NCBI GenBank assembly: GCA_964561785.1
Contig: CAZLRF010000009.1
Coordinates: forward strand, 1-64,000
Reading direction: 5' to 3'
DNA from: DATBSL01 sp964561785
Lineage (GTDB): Bacteria > Acidobacteriota > Vicinamibacteria > Fen-336
DNA length: 64,000 bases
The number at the start of each line of letters is the position of its first letter. Positions within the stretch are counted from its first letter, which is position 1. Made by a program: the position numbers and the translations under genes. A model generated the notes under the pieces. It searched no databases. It was not told the origin of the DNA and saw nothing but the letters and a program-made list of their open reading frames with translations. This document shows positions 62,567 through 64,000 of the stretch, piece after piece.

Positions 62567-64000
62567 ATGATCGGCCAGACCCTGTCGCACTACAAGGTGA
62601 TCGAGGAGCTCGGCCGGGGCGGGATCGGCGTCGTCTACCGGGCGCTCGACACGACGCTCGGGCGGGAGGTCGCCCTCAAGGTCCTCGGCCCCGCGGCAGG
62701 GCGCGACGCCGAGCAGCAGCGCCGGCTCGAGCAGGAGGCGCGGGCGGCGGCCGCGCTCGCCCACCCCGCGGTCGCGGTCGTCTACGAGATCGACGAGGCG
62801 GAGGGGGTCACGTTCATCGCGATGGAGCTCGTCCGGGGACGCCCCCTCGCCGCCCTCGTCGCCTCGACGCCCCTCGAGCCCGCGCGCGGGCTCGACCTCG
62901 CGATCGAGATCGCCGAGGGTCTCGCAGAGGCCCACGCCCGCGGCGTCGTCCACCGCGACCTCAAGCCGAAGAACGTCATGCTGACCGAGTCGGGCCACGC
63001 GAAGATCATCGACTTCGGGCTCGCCAAGCTCCTGCGCCCGCGTCCCCCGTTCGAGAGCGGGGCGGACACGCCGGCGTGGGGCGACACCGACCCCGGCCGC
63101 ATCCTCGGCACCGCCGCCTACATGTCGCCCGAGCAGGTGCGGGGAGCCGACGTCGACGCGCGCAGCGACCTGTTCTCCTTCGGGGCGCTCCTCTACGAGG
63201 TCCTGGCCGGCGAGCCGGCGTTCCGGCGCGAGACCGGGGTCGAGACGCTGCACGCGGTGCTGAAGGAGCCGGCGCCGCGCCTGCGCGGGGCGGGGCTCGG
63301 CGCGGCGGCGCCCGTCGTCGAGCGCGTGCTCGACCGCTGCCTCGCCAAGTCGCCGCAGGACCGCTACCCGTCGGCGGCCGAGCTCCTCGCGGACCTGCGC
63401 GAGGCGCGACGCCGCCTCGAGGCCGCCTCGGACCCCGCGAGGCGGCCCCCGCCCGCGCCTCCCGTCGCCTCGCCCCCGCCCGCCGTCCTGCGGGCGCTCG
63501 TCGTCGACGACGAGGAGCCGGCCCGCCAGATCCTGCGCGAGTACCTCGGCCGGGCCGGGGGGGTCGAGGTGGTCGGGGAGTGCCGCAACGGCTTCGAGGC
63601 GGTCAAGGCGGTGAACGACCTGCGGCCGGACCTCCTGTTCCTCGACGTCCAGATGCCGAAGCTCGACGGCTTCGAGGTCCTCGAGCTGCTGGGCAGGGAC
63701 GTCGCCGTGGTGTTCGTCACCGCCTTCGACGAGCACGCGATCCGCGCGTTCGAGGTGAACGCGGTCGACTACATCCTCAAGCCCGTGTCGCCCGAGCGTG
63801 TCGTGGCCGCCCTCGACCGGGCGCGCCGGCGGCTCCTCTCCCGTACGCCCCTGCCGGCGGCCGCGCTCGCCGCCGCCGCCCGGCCGGCCGGAGAGCCCGT
63901 CTCGCGCATCGTCGTCCGCCAGGGGCCGCGCGTCCACGTGATCCCCGCGGAGAAGCTCGACTACGCGGAGGCCCAGGACGACTACGTGGCCCTCCACGCG
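62567..64000 (+). CDS. Ser/Thr protein kinase fused to REC-LytTR response regulator, cut by window edge
   Basis: 478 residues visible, open to the end of the window. Residues 9-265 form a Hanks-type kinase: P-loop GRGGIGVVY (16-24), Lys38 in VALKVL, HRDLKPKNV (Asp131), DFGLAK (Asp149), GTAAYMSPEQVRGADVDARSD. A Pro-rich linker (about 285-305) leads to a receiver domain: VVDDEEPARQIL, phospho-acceptor Asp360 in LFLDVQMPKLDGF, VTAFDEHAIRAFEVNAVDYILKP. The beginning of a LytTR domain follows (VSRIVVRQGPRVHVIPAEKL, then DYAEAQDDYVALHA). No stop in frame. Joins two signalling systems; adjacent to a divergent LytS kinase. Confidence 0.93.
   Translation, partial: MIGQTLSHYKVIEELGRGGIGVVYRALDTTLGREVALKVLGPAAGRDAEQQRRLEQEARAAAALAHPAVAVVYEIDEAEGVTFIAMELVRGRPLAALVASTPLEPARGLDLAIEIAEGLAEAHARGVVHRDLKPKNVMLTESGHAKIIDFGLAKLLRPRPPFESGADTPAWGDTDPGRILGTAAYMSPEQVRGADVDARSDLFSFGALLYEVLAGEPAFRRETGVETLHAVLKEPAPRLRGAGLGAAAPVVERVLDRCLAKSPQDRYPSAAELLADLREARRRLEAASDPARRPPPAPPVASPPPAVLRALVVDDEEPARQILREYLGRAGGVEVVGECRNGFEAVKAVNDLRPDLLFLDVQMPKLDGFEVLELLGRDVAVVFVTAFDEHAIRAFEVNAVDYILKPVSPERVVAALDRARRRLLSRTPLPAAALAAAARPAGEPVSRIVVRQGPRVHVIPAEKLDYAEAQDDYVALHA

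Overview
The window is a very GC-rich stretch (roughly 70-75% GC, third codon positions almost all G or C) of a bacterial chromosome. It carries one block of exactly 100 N at 34568-34667, so it is probably a scaffold from a draft or metagenome assembly. The mixture of genes fits a Gram-negative, high-GC lineage such as Acidobacteriota: RseP/UppS/CdsA/Dxr envelope genes, a LytS/LytTR pair with a Hanks-type kinase, an AroD-AroE fusion and a cdaA-cdaR-glmM cluster. That assignment is inference. No CRISPR array, insertion sequence, prophage or rRNA was seen.

Left part (1-13170): uvrA (cut by the left edge), a Gfo/Idh/MocA oxidoreductase, a pair of bacterial-PH membrane proteins, dut, rlmN and an ArnT-like glycosyltransferase. 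Then comes a lone DUF4143-type ATPase with a 15-bp perfect palindrome in its promoter, and a minus-strand haem group (54-aa zinc-ribbon protein, hemB, hemL).

Middle (13271-42851): tRNA(CAT), tilS, hpt, ftsH, folP, cdaA, cdaR and glmM run as one compact block joining tRNA modification, purine salvage, membrane proteolysis, folate, c-di-AMP and peptidoglycan precursor synthesis. After it lie a YedF-like protein overlapping a GH78 alpha-L-rhamnosidase, two SDR genes, pdxJ, a PP2C phosphatase, a PilZ protein, a GAF-like protein, an aldolase, a lipid kinase with two glycosyltransferases, pyrE, truA, then uppS-cdsA-dxr-rseP, several exported proteins of unknown role, a nucleotide-sugar epimerase and small phosphatase genes.

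Right part (42826-60595) is the main feature: a single, almost gapless run of 18 structural genes that joins the shikimate, histidine and tryptophan pathways: aroDE, hisZ, hisG, hisD, hisC, hisB, hisH, hisA, hisF, hisIE, trpE, trpGD, trpC, trpF, trpB, ridA, trpA, chorismate mutase and DAHP synthase (19 counting ridA). It is preceded by a near-consensus promoter, a 29-codon leader ORF ending CRWRPVFHYRHP (Trp, Phe, His, Tyr and His codons within nine) and a ladder of mutually exclusive RNA helices. The last of these is a 15-bp stem that buries the aroDE ribosome-binding site. This looks like a multi-amino-acid attenuator controlling all four end products' pathways at once.

Right edge: a LytS-family sensor kinase with a small membrane protein, divergent from a gene that fuses a Ser/Thr protein kinase to a REC-LytTR response regulator (cut by the right edge).
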